64,000 nucleotides of DNA from positions 18,647,557 through 18,711,556 of the forward strand of contig NW_019211456.1 in the NCBI RefSeq assembly GCF_002443255.2, read 5' to 3'. Below the pieces are notes generated by a model that did no database searches, was not told the origin of the DNA, and saw only the letters and a program-made list of their open reading frames with translations. Shown one piece after another: positions 21,201 through 32,467 of this stretch. The stretch's first letter is position 1; each line of letters starts with the position of its first letter. The position numbers and the translations under genes were made by a program. The stretch comes from Varroa destructor. Lineage: Eukaryota; Arthropoda; Arachnida; Mesostigmata; Varroidae.

Positions 21201-24200
21201 TGGCTAATGCCTGGATGATACCGAGTGTCGCCGGGCAGCGACGACATTGATGATGATTTTTATGAATAATAATAATAATGAGTTGATCGAGATAATAATT
21301 TTGTTAGGGGATATTATAGTGGTGATAAAAGAGACGATGCCAGATCAAAGCAGCTGGCAGAAATGCACCATCTGTCAAGGTGGAGACGTCGCAGGAGGAA
21401 GACGATATGATTCGGAATGGATAATCCCACATGTTACCCGCTATTCTGGTCAGCGAAATTCTTCACTATTTTCACAGCGGACGCTCTTGAATTAGAAAAC
21501 AATGAGTAAAGCACGCAAAAACGACCTGCCCCAAAAAATTAATTATTACGTACAGAATGCGCTTTGCTGACGTTGAATTGCACCGATGATTATGATAGTA
21601 TCAAGGAAAAAAGGGCTAGCTATCTGAAGTTGGCGGGGCATTTTTGGTTACGCATGCTGTCAGATACAAGAAAATAGATCAGGTTATCTAGTACTATAAG
21701 CGTGCAGTATACTTCATTGTTATGATCATTATTTCACAACGTAATAGTAAATGTTCTTACTATAATTTCTAGCGGCTTGTTGAGACTCGTCGATGTCAAT
21801 TTACAGGGTTTCACTCTCGGGAAGATTTTTTTTCTAATTTACATATCTTGATTTTTCGAGAAATTCGAGTGCAATCATTGACCGTGTACAAAGCGATCTG
21901 GTAAAAGACGGATCAAACGGCTGCGTCCTTTAATGTAGAAAGATCAGATTTTGATACTGTATGACAAGTAAGTGAATAAGAACCCTTAAGGCCACATGCG
22001 TTTGACAGCCTTAGAGAAAATTTCAAGTAACAAAAGGCCCAAGTGTCCCAAACCACTAGGACCCATTCAGCTTGAAACATGAACGTAGCCTTTTGCAGGT
22101 GAAATACACAGACGGGTACTGAAAACTCTATCAATAAGCAGCCGGCTCCGAATTTGATGACGAGTCTCTCCGATAGAAATGACGGCATTCTCTTTGTCAC
22201 GAAAACAGCTTTTACAACAAGGAACCGTTAGAAGTAAGCTTGCAGCAATTTTGGACTTCGTAAAACTTTCGTAGATATGAACATGACAGAATTGCTACAA
22301 CTGTTCGAATATTTTTTCGGAAAAGGTAAAATGTAGAATTATTATGCTTTTAGTGCATAAAAGACTTCTTCGTCACTTTGGTTGCTTGCGGCATTAGTCG
22401 TTGCCTACAGATGCTACAGCACAAAAGGACATGCTATAAAGTGAAATAATTGTTTCGCTATTCCAAGCGGATATAACAGATGTAGCACATCGCTTCAGCC
22501 TAGAGGAATAATGACTAAGTTTCAGCTATCAACAAAAGTTAATGAAGTTTCCTTAAGCTATTCGTTCATTGTTTTTAACTTCCTCATTGTTCACATGTTT
22601 GTTTATACACCACTCACACGATATATTTATCTCTTTCTTTTTCTATAAACGTGTTTACAGCAAGTCTTATTTTGTCGTTAAGTATCAGGGTTTAGAAAAC
22701 GTCATGTTTTATGCGTAAGCAAACCTGGACGGCACTACTAAAATCATTGTACTGTAATCAGGGATCTGAGCATAAACCGGATGCCATTATCAGCCAGCAA
22801 ATGAATTTCATATGGTCTCTGATGCCACGAAACAGTGCGATGATACAATGTTTTCAGTGTCCTCACGTGATCTCGCTGCGAACCCTATCATCTTAACTGA
22901 CCAAGGAACGCTCCTAGTTCTGATATTTTCGATAAACGATCTAAACAATACGATATGTTGCTTCGCATGATTGTGTTGTGAGTCTGCGGCGGCAATACAT
23001 TATAAACACACTTAAGTGAAAACTCAGCAAATCCACGGGCACGAACTCGGTTGTCGAGCTAATGACAGTTGAGAGTGTTAGAGAGGAAGCCGAATGAAGC
23101 TCACTAAAGTGCAGCGTTCTAAGGTCAATCTTCAGAATATCGGTGCCCATAAACGTAAAAAATTGTTGAAAAAGTTGATGAAATAGGTGCACAGGCAGCC
23201 CTTCATGCCTTAAAGTTATATAACAGATTAATTAATAAACAAACAAACTGCACTAGAATAGCACGGGTCTTTCGTTTAAGGGAGAATGAAACATTTCTAT
23301 AGACTCAAACGAAGAGAGCTTACTTTGTTTACTTGGCAACCAAATGCATGGTTCATCAATTCGAAGGTTCTAAGGCTAAAAATGTTTATGCGTCATTTTC
23401 AGATGTACATAATCGGATCTATTTAATTGTATAGTAACAGTTTAGTTGTTAAAGTGGCACATACTTAGAGCTAATTTTCTTAATATAAATAGAGCATGCC
23501 CAAATAGGGCCACTCTTTTGATAAATATCTAAAAAGGTCATCGTGCACAAAGAAAGTTCCTCTAAGTTTTAAGCTGATCCCTTATCAATTACATGTGTAA
23601 GGGATTAGGCGACAATATCGCCTATATAGTATAGAAAGAAACGTGTAAATAAATCAGCTCTTATGTTATGTATTAATGTTATACTAATTTCATAGTTATT
23701 ATATATTATTCGAGATAAACTTGAAGTCAACACTTGTATCGCTTTTTCCTTCTTCTACACGATATGGCTATTACATGGCAAGCGGATAGTGGATTTTGTT
23801 CGCAACTTACCAGTTATCCCATGGTAACGACGATAACATCAATATACATACATGAAGAGCAGTATAAAAAGTAACACTTATACGACGATGTAACAGCCTA
23901 ACGAAGGATACCGAAAGAAACGTGACGACAGATACTATCGTCGAAATTCGAGCGATGAAACCGAAGAAGTTGGCAATGAAGCGGACCACAAAAGAGGTGC
24001 AAGGAAGAAAACTCTGATGATCGACTGCTGAAGGTCTTCCTTTTTTACTTCACTTCTTGTTTGTAATGTCAGTAAATAGGCGAGCAGAAGAACAGGTAAG
24101 TTCTTAGATTTTTTTCCTTCTTATTTTTTTCTAGAAAAAAAATCATATTATTAGAATATAGTAATAATAATATCTATTTTTCTATCTGCTATTAAATCTC

Positions 24201-24523
24201 TGTATCATAGTGCTTGTGCACGCGGCCATGAGAACGTCTGTGTATGATTAGCGCTATCCGCGCGATAACGCGATTAACGCTATTGTGTATAACGGAACGG
24301 TACGAGGGCGACCCGATAGAATAGTCCTTTAGTGATTATACATATCAAAACGGCGGCGTTTCTTGCCTTCGGTTCAAGCCGAAGGATGAAAGAAAAGATA
24401 TATCTAGGTACCAGCGAACAATGCTATAGACCCAATACACGAGATTAAAACTAACTGCATCGCCGACAACAGCAAGGGTAGCGGCCGTGATAGACAGCAC
24501 TATTTCCAAATGATGACTGACTG
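21201..24523. other. No supported gene; twin small hairpins at 23577-23624
   Basis: AT-rich DNA with an AAT run near 21268. Two adjacent perfect stem-loops occur at 23577-23605 (8-bp arms ATCCCTTA/TAAGGGAT) and 23606-23624 (7-bp arms TAGGCGA/TCGCCTA). No exon with good boundaries was recognised. Confidence 0.4.
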
Positions 24524-24859
24524 ATGTTTGTTCAATGGACGATTTGCACGACAGACACTTGGGCAGAAGCGACAATCGTTGTCCACGAGTCGCAACTCTC
24601 TGAAGGTCCAAGGACCTTTTCTGATGATGGTGAGTACCGGCGGATCCGTAGACTATCCGGAGGCGTGACAGTTAGATACCGATCATTGTCACCGACAACA
24701 AAAACTTCTCGCACTGAACTGTCTGTCATTGTCCCTGCTGCCATCTTGGGGATCGTAACAACGCTAATGGTGTGTTCGAGTTTTGAAATGAGTCAAAGTG
24801 CCTTATATAATTTCATAGAACTGGAGAATGTGGAGCGGACCATGCAGGCAGAGGCATAA
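24524..24859 (+). CDS. Open frame of 111 codons with possible internal donor
   Basis: The frame starts at an ATG, meets a strong GTGAGT donor at about 24630 (after ...RTFSDDG), and if not spliced continues through a hydrophobic stretch (SVIVPAAILGIVTTLMVCSS) to a TAA. Two minus-strand frames over the same DNA are also open for 70-88 codons, so the strand is uncertain. The region is somewhat GC-richer than its surroundings. It may be a first exon ending at the donor. No family recognised. Confidence 0.3.
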   Translation: MFVQWTICTTDTWAEATIVVHESQLSEGPRTFSDDGEYRRIRRLSGGVTVRYRSLSPTTKTSRTELSVIVPAAILGIVTTLMVCSSFEMSQSALYNFIELENVERTMQAEA

Positions 24860-24890
24860 ACTTTACCTAATGAAAGGAAATGTATAGATA

Positions 24891-24974
24891 ATGTCAGAGC
24901 TTCAGATCGGTGCGGTGATTTGGAATATTTTGAGAGAGTCGGGGGTGTTGTCACCGATATTTAATGCACTACAG
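24891..24974 (+). CDS. Candidate first coding exon, 28 codons
   Basis: An ATG at 24891 opens MSELQIGAVIWNILRESGVL and continues to ...FNALQ, ending exactly at a CAG/GTGCGA donor in phase 0. The peptide looks like a real protein N-terminus without a signal peptide. The next plus-strand candidate (25109-25386) does not fit phase 0 at its best acceptor, so the downstream join is unknown. Confidence 0.36.
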
Positions 24975-25108
24975 GTGCGACGAAATAAAGCAATTTCAAT
25001 ATCTGTAGATGGAGCCCTATGACCTGTTCTATGCCAGCGTCCCGTTGGGGTCAGGGGAAAACAAAGGACATTTACTTGTAATAATGGTTTATTCCTCATA
25101 GGAGGTAG

Positions 25109-25386
25109 TTTTCTTGATTTTGCTTTTGCCGATCGGTGAAAGCGGTGCCGGTGAACGAAAGAGAGGTGGTCGTCAAAATTATTTGGCAAAAATGTATCAC
25201 GAAGTACGCAAATCCTGTCCTATTCCTTCTTTTTCACAATATCTTTATAAAATAGAAGATAATTTAGATGTTTCTAATGTTAAATTTACCGAAATCAACA
25301 AAACGCTGCCTTGTTTTCGAGCTCTCAAATCACGCGTGGGGTCCCATAGGAAAATTAGCGTAAACCATTCAAATAGGCAAACTTAG
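25109..25386 (+). CDS. Candidate exon, 92 codons, gene unknown
   Basis: Following a GGAGGTAG acceptor the frame enters in phase 1 and stays open to a TAG at 25386. It is hydrophobic at first and then basic and polar (GERKRGGRQNYLAKMYHEVR, KIEDNLDVSNVKFTEINKTL). A GESGAG string recalls a P-loop but lacks the required Lys-Thr and is probably chance. Possible donors near the end (GTGGGG, GTAAAC) are weak. Confidence 0.35.
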
Positions 25387-25780
25387 CGGCCCATTCTAAC
25401 TTGTAGAAATTAGAAACTTTAACTAAAGATAGCCTAACTTATCACGACTAATCAGTAGCCAAACGCTAAACTTATCATTTATCTTGTTTAGCGTAAGCGT
25501 TAATGATAGCGCAGCTTAGGTTAGCTAAAATAGATATTGCGGTAAAGGATTTCGTTGGCTCCGCGGTCAAAGCCAAGTAAATGAGAAAAAATTTCGTGGC
25601 AGCCAGCATGCTTCCAATAGGCACCATATGGGCAAGAAGTGTTAACGCCAAATTGGTCGCAGCGACCTAAATGATCTTAGCACTTGCTAGGGTCCTGTGA
25701 GAGAAACCCTCACCATTTTATATGTCTAAGTATTTACTCCGTTTTTTTTTTTTTTATCACCGATCGCTACATTCGACAAG

Positions 25781-25980
25781 GTCGGCCAGTAACAGCCCGC
25801 CGAAACTGTCCCGTACTACTTACCGAAGCCCTAGAAATCAAAAACACAACTGGAATAGTGTCGCCTTCCACTTTGCATTTGATTAATCGCGATGGGCCAA
25901 TTGACAAAATCATTAAACTGATGGAATCGAGTCATAACTGTTGCTATATTAAAATGAAAATGGTTGGCTGTTATCTGTAA
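25781..25980 (+). CDS. Candidate terminal exon, 65 codons, gene unknown
   Basis: A long T tract precedes the first usable AG. From there the frame enters in phase 1 and reads RPVTARRNCPVLLTEALEIK, then SPSTLHLINRDGPIDKIIKL, to a TAA. The middle has the mixed hydrophobic/charged pattern of a folded domain. No family recognised. It is probably the 3' end of the plus-strand gene whose earlier exons may be those at 24.9-25.4 kb. Confidence 0.42.
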
Positions 25981-26136
25981 ACGTATGCGGTTTAATTGTA
26001 TTGCATAAGACCCAACGTTAACGATGAACTGTTAGGGCTCTCCATGTCCGTAGTATTTCCCATAATGGCGCTCGTTTTTACAATCAAGGGTAACTGAAAC
26101 GCCTACTGATCGCTAAGGATACGCTACAAGTACGCA

Positions 26137-26660
26137 TTACAGAACATGTATGATCCCGAATTTCTTGCAGACAAACACATAAATACGGCTCTGCAATAGC
26201 AGATGGGCTTCGATCATCAAATTTCGTGTAGAATACGTAACTTGCAAGCAGTTCTTTGAGACAAATAATAGCGGCTTCACTATATCTGAATCCTGCGCTT
26301 TTAGCCCCTTTTTGCCACAGTGAAGTCGAGCACCAAACCACATAAAAACAAACACCTGTTCTATTTGGCTGGAGTTGGTTGTCATGCATCGCTCTTTCGG
26401 TATTTTTTGCCCATTACTTTATTACCATGTGAAAAATAATATTATAATGTATACTATTCTATCGTCCATCAAATAAATATTCCCAGACAAATTGTGCTCC
26501 TTGGATTGCTTACCTGGATGACGCACCACTCCAACTGCTCTGATCGGCGATTCAATTTACTACGGGAATTTCTCGTCCGCCGTGACTCATAAGTGATCAG
26601 TTTACGAGGAAAACACGAACTGATGTTTCGTAATCTAAACGTACGATGATTTTTTGTCAC
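26137..26660 (-). CDS. Two-exon minus-strand gene end, product unknown
   Basis: The upstream exon (26514 to at most 26660) ends at an excellent CAG/GTAAGC donor in phase 0 and is very basic (RRTRNSRSKLNRRSEQLEWC). The next stretch, 26137-26355, follows a GAACAG acceptor in phase 0 and runs 72 codons to TAA. It is partly hydrophobic (VFVFMWFGARLHCGKKGLKA, HLLLQSRIYVFVCKKFGIIH). The intron is 158 bp. The phases agree, which supports the join. A second frame of 26084-26390 is also open, so the frame of the last exon is not fully certain. Function unknown. Confidence 0.45.
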
Positions 26661-27685
26661 GATTCAGTGTTTCTTTTCATAAGGCTAGCGCTGAAATTAC
26701 TACTTTCAGACACAGGCGTTTAGCCACTCTATTACCCACTATTACAGAAGCTTTACCGAATTATCGCCGTTTTGTTATGGCGTTCACACATGACAAATGC
26801 AGTATTTGACATACGTATCTCTATTATATAACGTAAAAAGCAAAAAAGCCCATACATTTGTATACAAGGTAAAGGTCATTGATGAATGACGGAAAAGATT
26901 CTATGTCAAACAGTTAGAAACGATGCTTGCTATTTGCAACAGAAAAAAGACCTATTTAATTCTGTCTAATTTCTTTTTTTGGCTTGTATAGATAATGGCT
27001 TGACGTTATCATAACAGGAAGATATTTATTGTTATAAGTTCTACGCTACTTCTTATTGGTTTAACACAAGTGAAGTCAGCAATAACTAGCTTTGCTAATT
27101 GTTCATTTATACAGTGAAGTGATACGGCCTTCGAAGGACCGGTGTCGTCTAATCTCGTTATAAGTACGGGCGTAGAAAGGACACGCGTGAAGCTTTACAA
27201 GTACATAATTTATTATCTAAAGATGTTACGAAATAGCCACATTGGAAACCTTGTATTAGAATAACCTTAGGCTCGACTTAAATTACCGTCTACGGTCAAT
27301 TCTTCTTCTATTTGTTATAGCGTTATATGTTATATGGTTTGTATTATAGCATCTCTCAATGAAGATCTCTGAAGCCGTTATGTACATTGTCATCGCCGTG
27401 AAGTGGTCAATTACTGATCTAAAACGGGCAGCTTTACAAGCAAGAGACGGATGCACATCGTGAGACACTAAACAAGCCATTCATCAGGAAAAATAATTCC
27501 AATTAAAAATTTCCAGTAATCTCGAGGTACGAACGCGTTTCATTCGACGGCATGATTAAGACACGCGATCGATGACCGTTTGTTAATTAATGTACAACAG
27601 ATGTAGAGGCATAGTTTCAATCAATTCTAATGCCATACTAAATATATAACGCAGTTCCGTTCAAAACGTACAGCCCAACGACAAA

Positions 27686-27854
27686 TCAAGTGCAGCCATC
27701 ACCTCGAACTCTACAACACCCGAATTCAAGTAACTTCAAATAATACCGTATGGCGTAACTTCTTAACAGCAAAACAATCACATGCGACAACCGTCGAAAC
27801 CTGCAATCAACCTTTTCCTCAACAGCCTTCCCCGTATCCCAATATCGACAAAAT
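27686..27854 (-). CDS. Candidate exon, 55 codons
   Basis: A good acceptor (TTAAGTTTTAATTTTAG) leads in phase 2 into FCRYWDTGKAVEEKVDCRFR and on to a TGA. A donor-like GTGATG lies near the end. Composition is plausible but there is no recognised family. Confidence 0.32.
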
Positions 27855-28914
27855 CTAAAATTAAAACTTAATAACATATATACAGTGATTACACTGTCAT
27901 AAGGTATTGTGCAGTCTTCTCTCCTTTTTTACCTCTGTCAAATTGTAAACCATCCCCATCATCATCACAAGCAGCATGTGTATCGAACTATAACTGCGTA
28001 CGCAGCTGGGGTACGGCGGTGTCGTGGTGACGAACGGTGACCTTGTTCGATCGCATCACCGCATCTGAGTCACCGGTATCAGCTGCAGGCAGATTAATAG
28101 CATCACAAGCTGTTTCTGCTGTTGAGGCGCACGTTACTGCTGCCCCTAGGATCGTCTGTCTTCATGACCGAGTGGATGTACCTGCAAGGCTTTGCGCGCC
28201 CGCGTCCGTTTTTTTGTCCATCTGTGTATGTTAGCTACCGTATATGTTGTTGTTGTTGGCCCTTTTGCTCCACGTTATTCGCTGAGTACAGCGTATAGGC
28301 AAGGAACCTAAACTTAGCTTAGCTGAACAAAGGTGACGTCGCCGTCATGTTATATTTGTTGTGGCAGCTCTATTTTGTCGCTCTTATATTCTTCTTGTAT
28401 TCTAACGCGGTGCGTGTACATAAGCTAACGTATCTTAGACGTTATTTGTATCTTTACTTGTCTGGCCGTCTGTGCGTATGAAGCACCTTCGCGCTTTTGA
28501 CGGCAACTGTAACAAAGGCGACGGCGCTTGGACTGCTGCAGCAATAGATGGACTCTGAGGTCGAGCGTGGAGAGGAGGGTTCTAGGGCTTTTTTTTTTTT
28601 CTTAATTTTTAGCTTCTAGAGCTGGGCGTGTTTCTTGACGCGCGATATGATGCGATCCGGATATCTGAGCTTTGCCTTGTTAATCCTATTTCTGTATTGA
28701 ACCAAAAACGGGGATGAAATATGTATCATACAGTTAGACAAATCCATGGGGCTTTGAAGGGGCCAGTATTCGGTTTTTATTTCTATCATAGTTTCGTCGG
28801 TTCTAAAACTATGTTTTAGCGAAACAAGCTGAAACCCGAGGAGGTACGGATAATTAAGTGAGTTGTATTTTTGTAGGAGCTGATAGTACTTTAGGTCCTG
28901 ATATTTTTATTTGC

Positions 28915-29115
28915 TTACAAAATAAACGATTCTTCTGTGGCGCGAATTACGCACATACAGAAATCAAGCGGATAAACGAGGCTACAAGGTAAACTAGTAA
29001 ATCTTATTAAATTAAGCACGTAGACAGACTCAACAACCAATCGAGTATTTTTTGCCAGATAAATGAATTTGTCGTTCATCTGTGCTATAGCTTCATACAT
29101 GTGTATCATATACAT
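28915..29115 (-). CDS. Small ORF or terminal exon with adjacent AATAAA
   Basis: The frame runs 66 codons from an ATG (MYMIHMYEAIAQMNDKFIYL) to a TAA at 28915. An AATAAA polyadenylation hexamer (28906-28911) follows the stop by three bases on the same strand. Internal CACAG at about 29079 could serve as an acceptor, making this a terminal exon. The stop and poly(A) signal adjacency supports a transcript end here, although a 3' UTR this short is unusual. Confidence 0.35.
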   Translation of the reverse strand: MYMIHMYEAIAQMNDKFIYLAKNTRLVVESVYVLNLIRFTSLPCSLVYPLDFCMCVIRATEESFIL

Positions 29116-30905
29116 GTCTAGTTCTTATCTGTAAGACACCTGGACAGATTGTGATTTGGCTCGCATGCTGACGTTATTCAGTCTTGTGTGTGCACGTTTG
29201 TTAGTTACCGAGGGCGTTTGGCCGTGGGTGCCATTACTTAGCCAATTACTGCATATACCTGGTACCTGGTAATGTGTGCATATAGAGTTTCACTTGTTAA
29301 TAACTCGGCCTATCAAAATGGAGGCGATAGCTACCTTCAGCGGTAGACACATTATAGGAAAAGCACAAAAAGAAGGTAGGCGTCTACCCCTGCAGTGTCT
29401 AACGTTATGGAACAAATGTTCTGCATCTTATTTATCCAGTGTAATAGTATCAGTAATATATTTCTGTCAATTATTATTGTCAATGTTAAATTCAGTTTTG
29501 AGACAGACAGAGTCACAATTCTCGTCTGTCATCAGTAGTAAAAGAACAGACACCCAATGAACGCTGGACGTTCATCACCCGCCAGAGTTATGGATCCAAC
29601 AAGGAGACAATTTCAATTGGTACGCGATCGACAGCCAGGTTTCAAAACCGCTGCTTTGCGCTAGCTGCGATTGCTGACGCGTCCATTAGCCCTGTCTGTG
29701 TTTCTTGCTATATATATATATTTATATATACATATATATATATATATAGCATGGATGATTAACTACAATAATATAACCTGTATCTAATTGTCTGTGCAAG
29801 TAGACGAATTATAATATGACGTTGTAGAGACACAATGTCACGAATATGGTGCTGGTTGGATACCTTGGAAAAATCGAACATTGACTGAATAACTTTTGTG
29901 GCGAAGTTTATGGCATGGGCTATTAATATTGATGATCAAGATCGCTAATTACTTCAGAGAGGCAATAGTGTTCGGCTGGCGGCATAGATATTTTTTCTAA
30001 ATCATATCGCAGTAAAAGCTAGTTGAATGTTCTGTAAGATAGGGATATCTGTTCGTTTTCCCCGAACCGCTTGTTTAAGCTTTGCCATCGACATATACTG
30101 CTCGACAATGATGATTAAATAAGGAAACAATTAAAGTAGTATTTTTAATTGTAGGAAACAAGGCTTCAAAGTCTCTAAGGTTCCGACGGTAATGCGCCTG
30201 TCTGTCTGTCTGTCCGTTGAGTCCGGAACCGCTCGTTCGAGTCCCATTCCTAATCCACGTAGCTCTTCTATCTAAAGGTTAAGAAAGCTACAAGTCAGCA
30301 AATTCCAGAGTACCTGCTAGCGAGATTCAGTCTCCCTCACGATGCGTGAGGACGACAATGATGAAATATATCAATTTAGTACGGTATCTAGTTCTAGAGC
30401 ATTCGATAGAGCACGGGCTTGCGCAGAATGGACTTGTTTCGAAATTGGAAAATGTTTACCAAAAGCCTTCACTAGTTATTACATTCAAAAACTCTTTAAA
30501 TTCTGACCAAGTTATGCCAAAAAAGGTCAGCCCGAGCAAATGTGTAAACCCACTATGAGAACAATGATTATCAAATCATGAACAAATGAAGGTACTTCTT
30601 CTTCTTCAATTTGTGCTTATTAATGAGTTGATTTATAAAAAAAAAATAATAATAATAATAACTTTTCCAAAATCAAAGCAGGTGAAAAATTCCTAATTAC
30701 CCTCGGTTGAGCTGGTTCAGAGCGTAAGAATCGCATGTCACCGAACTTTCTAATTATCATTTCCTAATTCCACAGGTATACCCCAATAGGATACTCCTCA
30801 CGTGCTCATCAAGTTGCCTTAGATATTATATAATAGAGTGCTATATATAGAGAGGCCCGTATGTTCCAACACGGTAATTAAAATAAAGATTTACTTCTTT
30901 CAAAG
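29116..30905. other. Mostly non-coding; TA repeat and small plus-strand starts
   Basis: It contains a (TA)n microsatellite at 29710-29749 and a CTGT tetranucleotide run at 30199-30215. Two ATG-initiated plus-strand stretches, 29318-29373 (MEAIATFSGRHIIGKAQKE, then a GTAGGC donor, phase 1) and 30340-30501 (MREDDNDEIYQFSTVSSSRA onward), might be first exons of the gene represented by 30906-31171. The first fits its entry phase. Confidence 0.35.
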
Positions 30906-31171
30906 ATAGAATTCTCTGTACTACCAGAGCCATTGCTGAACTGGGGGAAAACTGTTATCTACTAAATATAACACTCTGTAAACTTCATCGGTCAGAAACT
31001 CGGCCTGATGCTTTAGATTACCTGAAACATTTATTTTATACACACAAACAAACTGCTCTTAACAGGATTGTACAAAACGCCGTGGAACGTCGAAGAACAA
31101 TAAAGGCCAACAACATTAGCTGGCTATTTACAGATAGCAGATGTCTAAATAAACGTTGCTATCTTGAAATG
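30906..31171 (+). CDS. Candidate exon, 88 codons, gene unknown
   Basis: After a TTTACTTCTTTCAAAG acceptor the frame enters in phase 1 and stays open through 88 codons to a GTAATT donor, phase 0. The peptide is typical of a helical soluble protein (RAIAELGENCYLLNITLCKL, RPDALDYLKHLFYTHKQTAL, RIVQNAVERRRTIKANN). This is among the most convincing unassigned exons by composition. I do not recognise the family. The partner exon upstream may be 29318-29373 (phase 1). Confidence 0.45.
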
Positions 31172-31460
31172 GTAATTGATTTATACCCTTTATTAAATTA
31201 ATTAGACTAGCGCCAAACGAACACCTGCTGACGATGGTTTCATATATGATATTTGACAAATGTATTTATCATAGCCCGTGAGTGAAAGCCGCTTAGCTAG
31301 GAATTGATTCAGTATAAAATGTATGATAGCTCCTAAAACCTACGAGACGATTTTCTCTTATGTTACTGTGAAAAACGATACTAGACACGAGAAACCGTTA
31401 ACGCCTAACGCATTTTTATGATTTAGACCTGTATACAGTAACGGTCTATTTTGTATTAAG

Positions 31461-31732
31461 GCAAAGGTTTGCATCACGCGTGTTCCAATGTATTAAAGCT
31501 ATTCGAATTTGGCTTCCGTAGCCGTGTTGCAGGGCGACTGATCGTATGTTCCAAAATGAACGAAAAATTACGCCAGAGCATTGTATCACGCAAGCAACAA
31601 GCCACCTCAAAAATGAAACAAAAACTTTTCCTAGGGATACTTGAAATATTAAGCAGTGCTTTATTGCTGTCGGACGACCTATTGAAAACCCAAAATCTGA
31701 AAATCTGCAGGTTAAAAATACATACCTTCTAA
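31461..31732 (+). CDS. Candidate exon, up to 90 codons, gene unknown
   Basis: A TATTTTGTATTAAG acceptor opens a frame (phase 1) that reads a basic, helical peptide (MNEKLRQSIVSRKQQATSKM, KLFLGILEILSSALLLSDDL). It reaches either a GTTAAA donor near 31710 or a TAA at 31732. It is close to exon 30906-31171 on the same strand, but that exon exits in phase 0. A further exon at about 31212-31290, with a GTGAGT donor, may intervene. Confidence 0.38.
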
Positions 31733-32467
31733 TGAAGAGAAATAGGCATTTTTACCAGTGCCAAATTGGGTTCGAAACAGATGCATTCAGGGTTATATAA
31801 GAGACAATATCAACTTGCTTACTTTAAGTTTGTCTCAACGCTTAGTCTTCTCCGTGTTTCTAGTGAGCCTCTGCGAATATTGGCACGTGACGACTGGCAT
31901 ACATAAGTCTTAGTGAGCTCTGTGAGTGAATGGATTAGAAAGCAAGGTGTCGCTGTTAAGACCTAAGCAGCAATCGTTATTACCTCATACGAATGATACC
32001 AGTCAGATCATTTAAAAATTAGATCAGCTATGTATACCGTTATATATGCTATTACGACCGAAGAGCTGAACTAAATTAATTACATATTAAACTCAAACAG
32101 AGTTTCATAAAATGCTATAATATATGGTCAGCTAGCAAACGATAATCACTAGAATCTCAAGACTAGGTCCATAGTTTATGCGACCATGAAGGCTCGAAGT
32201 GCAAAGCTGAGTAAGAATTTGCCTCAAACGTACCATCGTCCTCTCTAGCGATTTCACACAATAGTTATGGTTGCTATATGTTCCTCGAATAGGCTGTAAC
32301 TACGCATCGGGTTGTCCGTATCTGGTCGAAACAAAACTTCAAGCTGATCAGTATGCAGTCAACTTAAGCTACCCTATATTACTATAAACTCTACTGTGCA
32401 AAATACGGACAGTATTTGACGGCCCAATACAAATTTCCTCCTGTATCCACCTGTGCGGTGCAGATGA

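Noticed and set aside
25109..25175. GESGAG string that recalls the myosin P-loop
   Set aside because: The following residues are Glu-Arg instead of Lys-Thr, and nothing else in the exon resembles a motor domain.
29700..29750. TA-rich palindromic stretch as a hairpin element
   Set aside because: It is simply a (TA)n microsatellite, which is self-complementary by composition.
30180..30255. TTCGAGTCCC string resembling a tRNA T-loop
   Set aside because: There is no A box upstream, the interval is a CTGT repeat, and no cloverleaf can be drawn.
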